Assembly (NCBI GenBank): GCA_910593695.2
Contig: OU343051.1
Coordinates: 33,437,931-33,501,930 of the forward strand
Origin: Ocypus olens
Taxonomy: Eukaryota > Arthropoda > Insecta > Coleoptera > Staphylinidae
Length of the DNA: 64,000 nucleotides
Direction: 5' to 3'
The notes under the pieces are model-generated. The model did not search any database, was not told the origin of the DNA, and saw only the letters and a program-made list of their open reading frames with translations. Position 1 is the first letter of the stretch; each line of letters opens with the position of its first letter. The translations under genes and the position numbers were made by a program. Positions 1 through 13,129 of this stretch are shown here, one piece after another.

Positions 1-537
1 AAAATAAATTTTTGAAGAAAAATTAAATTTAATCGTTTTTCGGCGTTTCCAGCAGTTGTCCGAACGATTTACATCAAAAGAAATTTTGCTTGTCTCAGTT
101 TCTGAAAGTCTCACAAATAATTTTTATAACAAAATAGTGTTCAGAATGTGATTCTGGACTCGAAAAAAAACCAAAATAAATTTTTGAAGAAAAATGAAAT
201 TTAACCGTTTTTCGGCGTTTCCAGCAGTTGTCCGAACGATTTACACCAAAAGAAATTTTGCTTGTCTCAGTTTCTGTAAGTCTCACAAATAATTTTTATA
301 ACAAAATAGTGTTCAGAATGTGATTCTGGACTCAAAAAAAAACGAAAATAAATTTTTGAAAAAAAATTAATTTTAATCGTTTTTCGGCGTTTCCAGCAGT
401 TGTCCGAACGATTTACATCAAAAGAAATTTTGCTTGTCTCAGTTTCTGTAAGTCTCACAAATAATTTTTATAACAAAATAGTGTTCATAATGTGATTCTG
501 GACTCGAAAAAAAACGAAAATAAATTTTTGAAGAAAA

Positions 538-549
538 ATTAAATTTAAT
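538..549. other. 12-bp perfect palindrome ATTAAATTTAAT
   Basis: The T-type monomers carry a perfect self-complementary 12-mer just upstream of the GC core. In G-type monomers the first T is replaced (ATGAAATTTAAT), which breaks the outer symmetry. Both types are common and are interspersed along the array. Confidence 0.8.
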
Positions 550-582
550 CGTTTTTCGGCGTTTCCAGCAGTTGTCCGAACG
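550..582. other. GC-rich conserved core of the monomer with interrupted dyad
   Basis: This 33-bp stretch is about 55% G+C inside an otherwise about 24% G+C unit, and by eye it is the best conserved part across copies. It contains a 5-bp dyad, TTCGG (555-559) and CCGAA (576-580), separated by 16 bases. The dyad extends to seven pairs if a three-T bulge is allowed. Five of the monomer's seven CpGs lie here. On the minus strand it contains TGGAAACG, which matches eight consecutive bases inside the mammalian CENP-B box, but the box's other key bases do not fit. It is a candidate protein-binding or non-B-DNA site by inference only. Confidence 0.6.
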
Positions 583-599
583 ATTTACATCAAAAGAAA

Positions 600-3007
600 T
601 TTTTCTTGTCTCAGTTTCTGTAAGTCTCACAAATAATTTTTATAACAAAATAGTGTTCAGAATGTGATTCTGGACTCGATAAAAAACAAAAATAAATTTT
701 TGAAGAAAAATGAAATTTAATCGTTTTTCGGCGTTTCCAGCAGTTGTCCGAACGATTTACACCAAAAGAAATTTTGCTTGTCTCAGTTTCTGTAAGTCTC
801 ACAAATAATTTTTATAACAAAATTGTGTTCAGAATGTGATTCTGGACTAAAAAAAAAACGAAAATAAATTTTTGAAGAAAAATTAAATTTAATCGTTTTT
901 CGGCGTTTCCAGCAGTTGTCCGAACGATTTACATCAAAAGAAATTTTTCTTGTCTCAGTTTCTGTAAGTCTCACAAATAATTTTTATAACAAAATAGTGT
1001 TCAGAATGTGATTCTGGACTCGATAAAAAACGAAAATAAATTTTTGAAGAAAAATTAAATTTAATCGTTTTTCGACGTTTCCAGCAGTTGTCCGAACGAT
1101 TTACACCAAAATAAATTTTGCTTGTCTCAGTTTCTGTAAGTCTCACAAATAATTTTTATAACAAAATAGTGTTCAGAATGTGATTCTGGACTCAAAAAAA
1201 AACGAAAATAAATTTTTGAAGAAAAATTAAATTTAATCGTTTTTCGGCGTTTCCAGCAGTTGTCCGAACGATTTACACCAAAAGAAATTTTGCTTGTCTC
1301 AGTTTCTGTAAGTCTCACTAATAATTTTTATAACAAAATAGTGTTCAGAATGTGATTCTGGACTCAAAAAAAACGAAAATAAATTTTTGAAGAAAAATTA
1401 AATTTTATCGTTTTTCGGCGTTTCCAGCAGTTGTCCGAACGATTTACATCAAAAGAAATTTTGCTTGTCTCAGTTTCTGTAAGTCTCACAAATAATTTTT
1501 ATAACAAAATAGTGTTCAGAATGTGATTCTGGACTTGATAAAAAACAAAAATAAATTTTTGAAGAAAAATGAAATTTAATCGTTTTTCGGCGTTTCCAGC
1601 AGTTGTCCGAACGATTTACACCTAAAGAAATTTTGCTTGTCTCAGTTTCTGTAAGTCTCACAAATAATTTTTATAACAAAATAGTGTTCAGAATGTGATT
1701 CTTGACTCAAAAAAAAACGAAAATAAATTTTTGAAGAAAAATTAAATTTAATCGTTTTTCGGCGTTTCCAGCAGTTGTCCGAACGATTTACATCAAAAGA
1801 AATTTTTCTTGTCTCAGTTTCTGTAAGTCTTACAAATAATTTTTATAACAAAATAGTGTTCAGAATGTGATTCTGGACTCGATAAAAAACAAAAATAAAT
1901 TTTTGAAGAAAAATGAAATTTAATCGTTTTTCGGCGTTTCCAGCAGTTGTCCGAACGATTTACACCAAAAGAAATTTTGCTTGTCTCAGTTTCTGTAAGT
2001 CTCACAAATAATTTTTATAACAAAATTGTGTTCAGAATGTGATTCTGGACTAAAAAAAAAAACGAAAATAAATTTTTGAAGAAAAATTAAATTTAATCGT
2101 TTTTCGGCGTTTCCAGCAGTTGTCCGAACGATTTACATCAAAAGAAATTTTTCTTGTCTCAGTTTCTGTAAGTCTCACAAATAATTTTTATAACAAAATA
2201 GTGTTCAGAATGTGATTCTGGACTCGATAAAAAACGAAAATAAATTTTTGAAGAAAAATTAAATTTAATCGTTTTTCGACGTTTCCAGCAGTTGTCCGAA
2301 CGATTTACACCAAAATAAATTTTGCTTGTCTCAGTTTCTGTAAGTCTCACAAATAATTTTTATAACAAAATAGTGTTCAGAATGTGATTCTGGACTCAAA
2401 AAAAAACGAAAATAAATTTTTGAAGAAAAATTAAATTTAATCGTTTTTCGGCGTTTCCAGCAGTTGTCCGAACGATTTACACCAAAAGAAATTTTGCTTG
2501 TCTCAGTTTCTGTAAGTCTCACTAATAATTTTTATAACAAAATAGTGTTCAGAATGTGATTCTGGACTCAAAAAAAACGAAAATAAATTTTTGAAGAAAA
2601 ATTAAATTTTATCGTTTTTCGGCGTTTCCAGCAGTTGTCCGAACGATTTACATCAAAAGAAATTTTGCTTGTCTCAGTTTCTGTAAGTCTCACAAATAAT
2701 TTTTATAACAAAATAGTGTTCAGAATGTGATTCTGGACTTGATAAAAAACAAAAATAAATTTTTGAAGAAAAATGAAATTTAATCGTTTTTCGGCGTTTC
2801 CAGCAGTTGTCCGAACGATTTACACCTAAAGAAATTTTGCTTGTCTCAGTTTCTGTAAGTCTCACAAATAATTTTTATAACAAAATAGTGTTCAGAATGT
2901 GATTCTTGACTCAAAAAAAAACGAAAATAAATTTTTGAAGAAAAATTAAATTTAATCGTTTTTCGGCGTTTCCAGCAGTTGTCCGAACGATTTACATCAA
3001 AAGAAAT
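600..3007 (+). repeat. 7-monomer HOR, two tandem copies (period about 1,204 bp)
   Basis: Diagnostic variants recur in the same order 1,204 bp apart. These are TTGTGTTCAG followed by GGACTAAAAA near 823 and 2026, a CGACGTTTCC core (about 1074 and 2278) with CCAAAATAAATT, the TCACTAATAAT variant (about 1316 and 2520), GGACTTGATAAAA, and GATTCTTGACTC (about 1703 and 2907). The first copy spans about 600-1803 and the second about 1804-3007. After 3007 the monomer variants no longer correspond. Confidence 0.8.
655..675 (+). other. Inverted repeat / potential hairpin, one per monomer
   Basis: Arms GTTCAGAAT (655-663) and ATTCTGGAC (667-675) flank a GTG triloop. As DNA the inner six pairs are perfect. 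As plus-strand RNA all nine pairs can form with one G-U wobble. The element is present in most monomers. Variants with CCGGAC or CTTGAC in the right arm lose one or more pairs. A role in satellite transcripts or cruciform formation is inference. Confidence 0.55.
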
Positions 3008-4218
3008 TTTTCTTGTCTCAGTTTCTGTAAGTCTCACAAATAATTTTTATAACAAAATAGTGTTCAGAATGTGATTCTGGACTCGATAAAAAACGAAAAT
3101 AAATTTTTGAAGAAAAATGAAATTTAATCGTTTTTCGGCGTTTCCAGCAGTTGTCCGAACGATTTACACCAAAAGAAATTTTGCTTGTCTCAGTTTCTGT
3201 AAGTCTCACAAATAATTTTTATAACAAAATAGTGTTCAGAATGTGATTCTGGACTCAAAAAAAAACGAAAATAAATTTTTGAAGAGAAATGAAATTTAAT
3301 CGTTTTTCGGCGTTTCCAGCAGTTGTCCGAACGATTTACACGAAAAGAAATTTTGCTTGTCTCAGTTTCTGTAAGTCTCACTAATAATTTTTATAACAAA
3401 ATAGTGTTCAGAATGTGATTCTGGACTCAAAAAAAACGAAAATAAATTTTTGAAGAAAAATTAAATTTAATCGTTTTTCGGCGTTTCCAGCAGTTGTCCG
3501 AACGATTTACATCAAAAGAAATTTTGCTTGTCTCAGTTTCTGTAAGTCTCACAAATAATTTTTATAACAAAATAGTGTTCAGAATGTGATTCTGGACTCG
3601 AAAAAAAACGAAAATAAATTTTTGAAGAAAAATTAAATTTAATCGTTTTTCGGCGTTTCCAGCAGTTGTCCGAACGATTTACACCAAAAGAAATTTTGCT
3701 TGTCTCAGTTGCTGTAAGTCTCACAAATAATTTTTATAACAAAATAGTGTTCAGAATGTGATTCTGGACTCAAAAAAAAACGAAAATAAATTTTTGAAGA
3801 AAAATGAAATTTAATCGTTTTTCGGCGTTTCCAGCAGTTGTCCGAACGATTTACACCAAAAGAAATTTTGCTGGTCTCAGTTTCAGTAAGTCTCACAAAT
3901 AATTTTTATAACAAAATAGTGTTTAGAATGTGATTCTGGACTCAAAAAAAACGAAAATAAATTTTTGAAGAAAAATGAAATTTAATCGTTTTTCGGCGTT
4001 TCCAGCAGTTGTCCGAACGATTTACACCAAAAGAAATTTTGCTTGTCTCAGTTTCTGTAAGTCTCACAAATAATTTTTATATCAAAATAGTGTTCAGAAT
4101 GTGATTCTGGACTCAAAAAAAACGAAAATAAATTTTTGAAGAAAAATGAAATTTAATCGTTTTTCGGCGTTTCCAGCAGTTGTCCGAACGATTTACACCA
4201 AAAGAAATTTTGCTTGTC

Positions 4219-7200
4219 TCAGTTTCTGTAAGTCTCACAAATAATTTTTATAACAAAATAGTGTTCAGAATGTGATTCTGGACTCGAAAAAAAACGAAAA
4301 TAAATTTTTGAAGAAAAATGAAATTTAATCGTTTTTCGGCGTTTCCAGCAGTTGTCCGAACGATTTACATCAAAAGAAATTTTGCTTGTCTCAGTTTCTG
4401 TAAGTCTCACAAATAATTTTTATAACAAAATAGTGTTCAGAATGTGATTCCGGACTCGAAAAAAACGAAAATAAATGTTTGAAGAAAAATTAAATTTAAT
4501 CGTTTTTCGGCGTTTCCAGCAGTTGTCCGAACGATTTACGTCAAAAGAAATTTTTCTTGTCTCAGTTTCTGTAAGTCTCACAAATAATTTTTATAACAAA
4601 ATAGTGTTCAGAATGTGATTCTGGACTTGATAAAAAACAAAAATAAATTTTTGAAGAAAAATGAAATTTAATCGTTTTTCGGCGTTTCCAGCAGTTGTCC
4701 GAACGATTTACACCTAAAGAAATTTTGCTTGTCTCAGTTTCTGTAAGTCTCACAAATAATTTTTATAACAAAATAGTGTTCAGAATGTGATTCTTGACTC
4801 AAAAAAAAACGAAAATAAATTTTTGAAGAAAAATTAAATTTAATCGTTTTTCGGCGTTTCCAGCAGTTGTCCGAACGATTTACATCAAAAGAAATTTTTC
4901 TTGTCTCAGTTTCTGTAAGTCTCACAAATAATTTTTATAACAAAATAGTGTTCAGAATGTGATTCTGGACTCGATAAAAAACGAAAATAAATTTTTGAAG
5001 AAAAATGAAATTTAATCGTTTTTCGGCGTTTCCAGCAGTTGTCCGAACGATATACACCAAAAGAAATTTTTCCTGTCTCAGTTTCTGTAAGTCTCACAAA
5101 TAATTTTTATAACAAAATAGTGTTCAGAATGTGATTCTGGACTCGAAAAAAAACCAAAATAAATTTTTGAAGAAAAATTAAATTTAATCGTTTTTCGGCG
5201 TTTCCAGCAGTTGTCCGAACGATTTACATCAAATGAAATTTTTCCTGTCTCAGTTTCTGTAAGACTCACAAATAATTTTTATAACAAAATAATGTTCAGA
5301 ATGTGATTCTGGACTCGATAAAAAACAAAAATAAATTTTTGAAGAAAAATGAAATTTAATCGTTTTTCGGCGTTTCCAGCAGTTGTCCGAACGATTTACG
5401 TCAAAAGAAATTTTTCTTGTCTCAGTTTCTGTGAGTCTCACAAATAATTTTTATAACAAAATAGTGTTCAGAATGTGATTCTGGACTCGAAAAAAAACGA
5501 AAATAAATTTTTGAAGAAAAATGAAATTTAATCGTTTTTCGGCGTTTCCAGCAGTTGTCCGAACGATTTACATCAAAAGAAATTTTGCTTGTCTCAGTTT
5601 CTGTAAGTCTCACAAATAATTTTTATAACAAAATAGTGTTCAGAATGTGATTCCGGACTCGAAAAAAACGAAAATAAATTTTTGAAGAAAAATTAAATTT
5701 AATCGTTTTTCGGCGTTTCCAGCAGTTGTCCGAACGATTTACGTCAAAAGAAATTTTTCTTGTCTCAGTTTCTGTAAGTCTCACAAATAATTTTTATAAC
5801 AAAATAGTGTTCAGAATGTGATTCTGGACTCAAAAAAAAACGAAAATAAATTTTTGAAGAAAAATTAAATTTAATCGTTTTTCGGCGTTTCCAGCAGTTG
5901 TCCGAACGATTTACATCAAAAGAAATTTTTCTTATCTCAGTTTCTGTAAGTCTCACAAATAATTTTTATAACAAAATAGTGTTCAGAATGTGATTCTGGA
6001 TTCGATAAAAAACGAAAATAAATTTTTGAAGAAAAATGAAATTTAATCGTTTTTCGGCGTTTCCAGCAGTTGTCCGAACGGTTTACACCAAAAGAAATTT
6101 TGCTTGTCTCAGTTTCAGTAAGTCTCACAAATAATTTTTATAACAAAATAGTGTTCAGAATGTGATTCTGGACTCAAAAAAAACGAAAATAAATTTTTTA
6201 AGAAAAATGAAATTTAATCGTTTTTCGGCGTTTCCAGCAGTTGTCCGAACGATTTACACCAAAAGAAATTTTGCTTGTCTCAGTTTCTGTAAGTCTCACA
6301 AATAATTTTTATAACAAAATAGTGTTCAGAATGTGATTCTGGACTCAAAAAAAAACGAAAATAAATTTTTGAAGAAAAATGAAATTTAATCATTTTTCGG
6401 CGTTTCCAGCAGTTGTCCGAACGATTTACACCAAAAGAAATTTTGCTTGTCTCAGTTTCTGTAAGTCTCACAAATAATTTTTATAACAAAATAGTGTTCA
6501 GAATGTGATTCTGGACTCGAAAAAAAACGAAAATAAATTTTTGAAGAAAAATGAAATTTAATCGTTTTTCGGCGTTTCCAGCAGTTGTCCGAACGATTTA
6601 CATCAAAAGAAATTTTGCTTGTCTCAGTTTCTGTAAGTCTCACAAATAATTTTTATAACAAAATAGTGTTCAGAATGTGATTCCGGACTCGAAAAAAACG
6701 AAAATAAATTTTTGAAGAAAAATTAAATTTAATCGTTTTTCGGCGTTTCCAGCAGTTGTCCGAACGATTTACGTCAAAAGAAATTTTTCTTGTCTCAGTT
6801 TCTGTAAGTCTCACAAATAATTTTTATAACAAAATAGTGTTCAGAATGTGATTCTGGACTTGATAAAAAACAAAAATAAATTTTTGAAGAAAAATGAAAT
6901 TTAATCGTTTTTCGGCGTTTCCAGCAGTTGTCCGAACGATTTACACCTAAAGAAATTTTGCTTGTCTCAGTTTCTGTAAGTCTCACAAATAATTTTTATA
7001 ACAAAATAGTGTTCAGAATGTGATTCTTGACTCAAAAAAAAACGAAAATAAATTTTTGAAGAAAAATTAAATTTAATCGTTTTTCGGCGTTTCCAGCAGT
7101 TGTCCGACCGATTTACATCAAAAGAAATTTTTCTTGTCTCAGTTTCTGTAAGTCTCACAAATAATTTTTATAACAAAATAGTGTTCAGAATGTGATTCTG

Positions 7201-10200
7201 GACTCGATAAAAAACGAAAATAAATTTTTGAAGAAAAATGAAATTTAATCGTTTTTCGGCGTTTCCAGCAGTTGTCCGAACGATATACACCAAAAGAAAT
7301 TTTTCCTGTCTCAGTTTCTGTAAGTCTCACAAATAATTTTTATAACAAAATAGTGTTCAGAATGTGATTCTGGACTCGAAAAAAAACCAAAATAAATTTT
7401 TGAAGAAAAATTAAATTTAATCGTTTTTCGGCGTTTCCAGCAGTTGTCCGAACGATTTACATCAAATGAAATTTTTCCTGTCTCAGTTTCTGTAAGACTC
7501 ACAAATAATTTTTATAACAAAATAATGTTCAGAATGTGATTCTGGACTCGATAAAAAACAAAAATAAATTTTTGAAGAAAAATGAAATTTAATCGTTTTT
7601 CGGCGTTTCCAGCAGTTGTCCGTACGATTTACGTCAAAAGAAATTTTTCTTGTCTCAGTTTCTGTAAGTCTCACAAATAATTTTTATAACAAAATAGTGT
7701 TCAGAATGTGATTCTGGACTCAAAAAAAACGAAAATAAATTTTTGAAGAAAAATTAAATTTAATCGTTTTTCGGCGTTTCCAGCAGTTGTCGGAACGATT
7801 TACATCAAAAGAAATTTTTCTTATCTCAGTTTCTGTAAGTCTCACAAATAATTTTTATAACAAAATAGTGTTCAGAATGTGATTCTGGATTCGATAAAAA
7901 ACGAAAATAAATTTTTGAAGAAAAATGAAATTTAATCGTTTTTCTGCGTTTCCAGCAGTTGTCCGAACGATTTACACCAAAAGAAATTTTGCTTGTCTCA
8001 GTTTCAGTAAGTCTCACAAATAATTTTTATAACAAAATAGTGTTCAGAATGTGATTCTGGACTCAAAAAAAACGAAAATAAATTTTTGAAGAAAAATGAA
8101 ATTTAATCGTTTTTCGGCGTTTCCAGCAGTTGTCCGAACGATTTACACCAAAAGAAATTTTGCTTGTCTCAGTTTCTGTAAGTCTCACAAATAATTTTTA
8201 TAACAAAATAGTGTTCAGAATGTGATTCTGGACTCAAAAAACACGAAAATAAATTTTTGAAGAAAAATGAAATTTAATCGTTTTTCGGCGTTTCCAGCAG
8301 TTGTCCGAACGCTTTACACCAAAAGAAATTTTGCTTGTCTCAGTTTCTGTAAGTCTCACAAATAATTTTTATAACAAAATAGTGTTCAGAATGTGATTCT
8401 GGACTCGAAAAAAAAACGAAAATAAATTTTTGAAGAAAAATGAAATTTAATCGTTTTTCGGCGTTTCCAGCAATTGTCCGAACGATTTACATCAAAAGAA
8501 ATTTTGCTTGTCTCAGTTTCTGTAAGTCTCACAAATAATTTTTATAACAAAATAGTGTTCAGAATGTGATTCCGGACTCGAAAAAAACGAAAATAAATTT
8601 TTGAAGAAAAATTAAATTTAATCGTTTTTCGGCGTTTCCAGCAGTTGTCCGAACGATTTACGTCAAAAGAAATTTTTCTTGTCTCAGTTTCTGTAAGTCT
8701 CACAAATAATTTTTATAACAAAATAGTGTTCAGAATGTGATTCTGGACTTGATAAAAAACAAAAATAAATTTTTGAAGAAAAATGAAATTTAATCGTTTT
8801 TCGGCGTTTCCAGCAGTTGTCCGAACGATTTACACCTAAAGAAATTTTGCTTGTCTCAGTTTCTGCAAGTCTCACAAATAATTTTTATAACAAAATAGTG
8901 TTCAGAATGTGATTCTTGACTCAAAAAAAAACGAAAATAAATTTTTGAAGAAAAATTAAATTTAATCGTTTTTCGGCGTTTCCAGCAGTTGTCCGAACGA
9001 TATACACCAAAAGAAATTTTTCCTGTCTCAGTTTCTGTAAGTCTCACAAATAATTTTGATAACAAAATAGTGTTCAGAATGTGATTCTGGACTCGAAAAA
9101 AAACCAAAATAAATTTTTGAAGAAAAATTAAATTTAATCGTTTTTCGGCGTTTCCAGCAGTTGTCCGAACGATTTACATCAAATGAAATGTTTCCTGTCT
9201 CAGTTTCTGTAAGTCTCACAAATAATTTTTATAACAAAATAATGTTCAGAATGTGATTCTGGGCTCGATAAAAAACAAAAATAAATTTTTGAAGAAAAAT
9301 GAAATTTAATCGTTTTTCGGCGTTTCCAGCAGTTGTCCGAACGATTTACACCAAAAGAAATTTTGCTTGTCTCAGTTTCTGTAAGTCTCACAAATAATTT
9401 TTATAACAAAATAGTGTTCAGAATGTGATTCTGGACTCAAAAAAAACGAAAATAAATTTTTGAAGAAAAATGAAATTTAATCGTTTTTCGGCGTTTCCAG
9501 CAGTTGTCCGAACGATTTACACCAAAAGAAATTTTGCTTGTCTCAGTTTCTGTAAGTCTCACAAATAATTTTTATAACAAAATAGTGTTCAGAATGTGAT
9601 TCTCGACTCGAAAAAAAACGAAAATAAATTTTTGAAGAAAAATGAAATTTAATCGTTTTTCGGCGTTTCCAGCAGTTGTCCGAACGATTTGCACCAAAAG
9701 AAATTTTGCTTGTCTTAGTTTCTGTAAGTCTCACAAATATTTTTTATAACAAAATAGTGTTCAGAATGTGATTCTGGACTCAAAAAAAACGAAAATAAAT
9801 TTTTGAAGAAAAATTAAATTTAATCGTTTTTCGGCGTTTCCAGCAGTTGTCCGAACGATTTACATCAAAAGAAATTTTGCTTGTCTCAGTTTCTGTAAGT
9901 CTCACAAATAATTTTTATAACAAAATAGTGTTCAGAATGTGATTCTGGACTCAAAAAAAAACGAAAATAAATTTTTGAAGAAAAATTAAATTTAATCGTT
10001 TTTCGGCGTTTCCAGCAGTTGTCCGAACGATTTACATCAAAAGAAATTTTTCTTGTCTCAGTTTCTGTAAGTCTCACAAATAATTTTTATAACAAAATAG
10101 TGTTCAGAATGTGATTCTGGACTCGAAAAAAAACGAAAATAAATTTTTGAAGAAAAATGAAATTTAATCGTTTTTCGGCGTTTCCAGCAGTTGTCCGAAC

Positions 10201-12653
10201 GATTTACACCAAAAGAAATTTTGCTTGTCTCAGTTTCAGTAAGTCTCACAAATAATTTTTATAACAAAATAGTGTTCAGAATGTGATTCTGGACTCAAAA
10301 AAAACGAAAATAAATTTTTAAAGAAAAATGAAATTTAATCGTTTTTCGGCGTTTCCAGCAGTTGTCCGAACGATTTACACCAAAAGAAATTTTGCTTGTC
10401 TCAGTTTCTGTAAGTCTCACAAATAATTTTTATAACAAAATAGTGTTCAGAATGTGATTCTGGACTCAAAAAAAACGAAAATAAATTTTTGAAGAAAAAT
10501 GAAATTTAATCGTTTTTCGGCGTTTCCAGCAGTTGTCCGAACGATTTACACCAAAAGAAATTTTGCTTGTCTCAGTTTCTGTAAGTCTCACAAATAATTT
10601 TTATAACAAAATAGTGTTCAGAATGTGATTCTGGACTCGAAAAAAAACGAAAATAAATTTTTGAAGAAAAATGAAATGTAATCGTTTTTCGGCGTTTCCA
10701 GCAGTTGTCCGAACGATTTACATCAAAAGAAATTTTGCTTGTCTCAGTTTCTGTAAGTCTCACAAATAATTTTTATAACAAAATAGTGTTCAGAATGTGA
10801 TTCCGGACTCGAAAAAAACGAAAATAAATTTTTGAAGAAAAATTAAATTTAATCGTTTTTCGGCGTTTCCAGCAGTTGTCCGAACGATTTACGTCAAAAG
10901 AAATTTTTCTTGTCTCAGTTTCTGTAAGTCTCACAAATAATTTTTATAACAAAATAGTGTTCAGAATGTGATTCTGGACTTGATAAAAAACAAAAATAAA
11001 TTTTTGAAGAAAAATGAAATTTAATCGTTTTTCGGCGTTTCCAGCAGTTGTCCGAACGATTTACACCTAAAGAAATTTTGCTTGTCTCAGTTTCTGTAAG
11101 TCTCACAAATAATTTTTATAACAAAATAGTGTTCAGAATGTGATTCTTGACTCAAAAAAAAACGAAAATAAATTTTTGAAGAAAAATTAAATTTAATCGT
11201 TTTTCGGCGTTTCCAGCAGTTGTCCGAACGATTTACATCAAAAGAAATTTTTCTTGTCTCAGTTTCTGTAAGTCTCACAAATAATTTTTATAACAAAATA
11301 GTGTTCAGAATGTGATTCTGGACTCGATAAAAAACGAAAATAAATTTTTGAAGAAAAATGAAATTTAATCGTTTTTCGGCGTTTCCAGCAGTTGTCCGAA
11401 CGATATACACCAAAAGAAATTTTTCCTGTCTCAGTTTCTGTAAGTCTCACAAATAATTTTTATAACAAAATAGTGTTCAGAATGTGATTCTGGACTCGAA
11501 AAAAAAACCAAAATAAATTTTTGAAGAAAAATTAAATTTAATCGTTTTTCGGCGTTTCCAGCAGTTGTCCGAACGATTTACATCAAATGAAATTTTTCCT
11601 GTCTCAGTTTCTGTAAGTCTCACAAATAATTTTTATAACAAAATAATGTTCAGAATGTGATTCTGGGCTCGATAAAAAACAAAAATAAATTTTTGAAGAA
11701 AAATGAAATTTAATCGTTTTTCGGCGTTTCCAGCAGTTGTCCGAACGATTTACACCAAAAGAAATTTTGCTTGTCTCAGTTTCTGTAAGTCTCACAAATA
11801 ATTTTTATAACAAAATAGTGTTCAGAATGTGATTCTGGACTCAAAAAAAACGAAAATAACATTTTGAAGAAAAATTAAATTTAATCGTTTTTCGGCGTTT
11901 CCAGCAGTTGTCCGAACGATTTACATCAAAAGAAATTTTTCTTGTCTCAGTTTCTGTAAGTCTCACAAATAATTTTTATAACAAAATAGTGTTCAGAATG
12001 TGATTCTGGACTCAAAAAAAAACGAAAATAAATTTTTGAAGAAAAATGAAATTTAATCGTTTTTCGGCGTTTCCAGCAGTTATCCGAACGATTTACACCA
12101 AAAGAAATTTTGCTTGTCTCAGTTTCTGTAAGTCTCACAAATAATTTTTATAACAAAATAGTGTTCAGAATGTGATTCTTGACTCAAAAAAAAACGAAAA
12201 TAAATTTTTGAAGAAAAATTAAATTTAATCGTTTTTCGGCGTTTCCAGCAGTTGTCCGAACGATTTACATCAAAAGAAATTTTTCTTGTCTCAGTTTCTG
12301 TAAGTCTCACAAATAATTTTTATAACAAAATAGTGTTCAGAATGTGATTCTGGACTCAAAAAAAACGAAAATAAATTTTTGAAGAAAAATTAAATTTAAT
12401 CGTTTTTCGGCGTTTCCAGCAGTTGTCCGAACGATTTACGTCAAAAGAAATTTTTCTTGTCTCAGTTTCTGTAAGTCTCACAAATAATTTTTATAACAAA
12501 ATAGTGTTCAGAATGTGATTCTGGACTTGATAAAAAACAAAAATAAATTTTTGAAGAAAAATGAAATTTAATCGTTTTTCGGCGTTTCCAGCAGTTGTCC
12601 GAACGATTTACACCTAAAGAAATTTTGCTTGTCTCAGTTTCTGTAAGTCTCAC
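4219..12653 (+). repeat. HOR family with units of 13, 11, 13 and 9 monomers
   Basis: A recognisable pair of monomers (GGACTTGATAAAA with ACACCTAAAG, then GATTCTTGACTC) recurs with its neighbours starting near 4562, 6795, 8684, 10915 and 12462. The intervals are about 2,233, 1,889, 2,231 and 1,547 bp, close to 13, 11, 13 and 9 monomers. Monomer order within units is largely shared. Interval changes come from loss of whole monomers: the pair of monomers at 5422-5764 has no counterpart between 7654 and 7826. This is the expected footprint of unequal exchange in register. Confidence 0.75.
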
Positions 12654-13129
12654 AAATAATTTTTATAACAAAATAGTGTTCAGAATGTGATTCTTGACTC
12701 AAAAAAAAACGAAAATAAATTTTTGAAGAAAAATTAAATTTAATCGTTTTTCGGCGTTTCCAGCAGTTGTCCGAACGATTTACATCAAAAGAAATTTTTC
12801 TTGTCTCAGTTTCTGTAAGTCTCACAAATAATTTTTATAACAAAATAGTGTTCAGAATGTGATTCTGGACTCGATAAAAAACGAAAATAAATTTTTTAAG
12901 AAAAATGAAATTTAATCGTTTTTCGGCGTTTCCAGCAGTTGTCCGAACGATATACACCAAAAGAAATTTTTCCTGTCTCAGTTTCTGTAAGTCTCACAAA
13001 TAATTTTTATAACAAAATAGTGTTCAGAATGTGATTCTGGACTCGAAAAAAAACGAAAATAAATTTTTGAAGAAAAATTAAATTTAATCGTTTTTCGGCG
13101 TTTCCAGCAGTTGTCCGAACGATTTACAT

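Larger units (their letters stand above)
517..688 (+). repeat. Reference satellite monomer (172 bp)
   Basis: A representative unit, with its start set arbitrarily at the AAAATAAATTTTTG block. In order it contains an A/T block with A-tracts (517-549), a GC-richer core (550-582), a mixed stretch with the pyrimidine-rich TTGTCTCAG segment (583-614), and a second A/T-rich part ending in an inverted repeat and an A-tract of variable length. A hand count of a typical unit gives 24 C and 26 G in 172 bases (29% G+C). It has seven CpG sites where about 3.6 are expected from composition. The main variable positions are T/G in the A/T block, ATC/ACC/GTC after the core, TTC/TGC/TCC before GTCTCAG, and GA/GATA/A-only before the terminal A-tract. 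Confidence 0.95.

Noticed and set aside
577..588. RNA polymerase III B-box-like sequence on the minus strand (CGTTCGGACAA)
   Set aside because: Only about half of the key B-box positions match, and there is no A box at a suitable distance.
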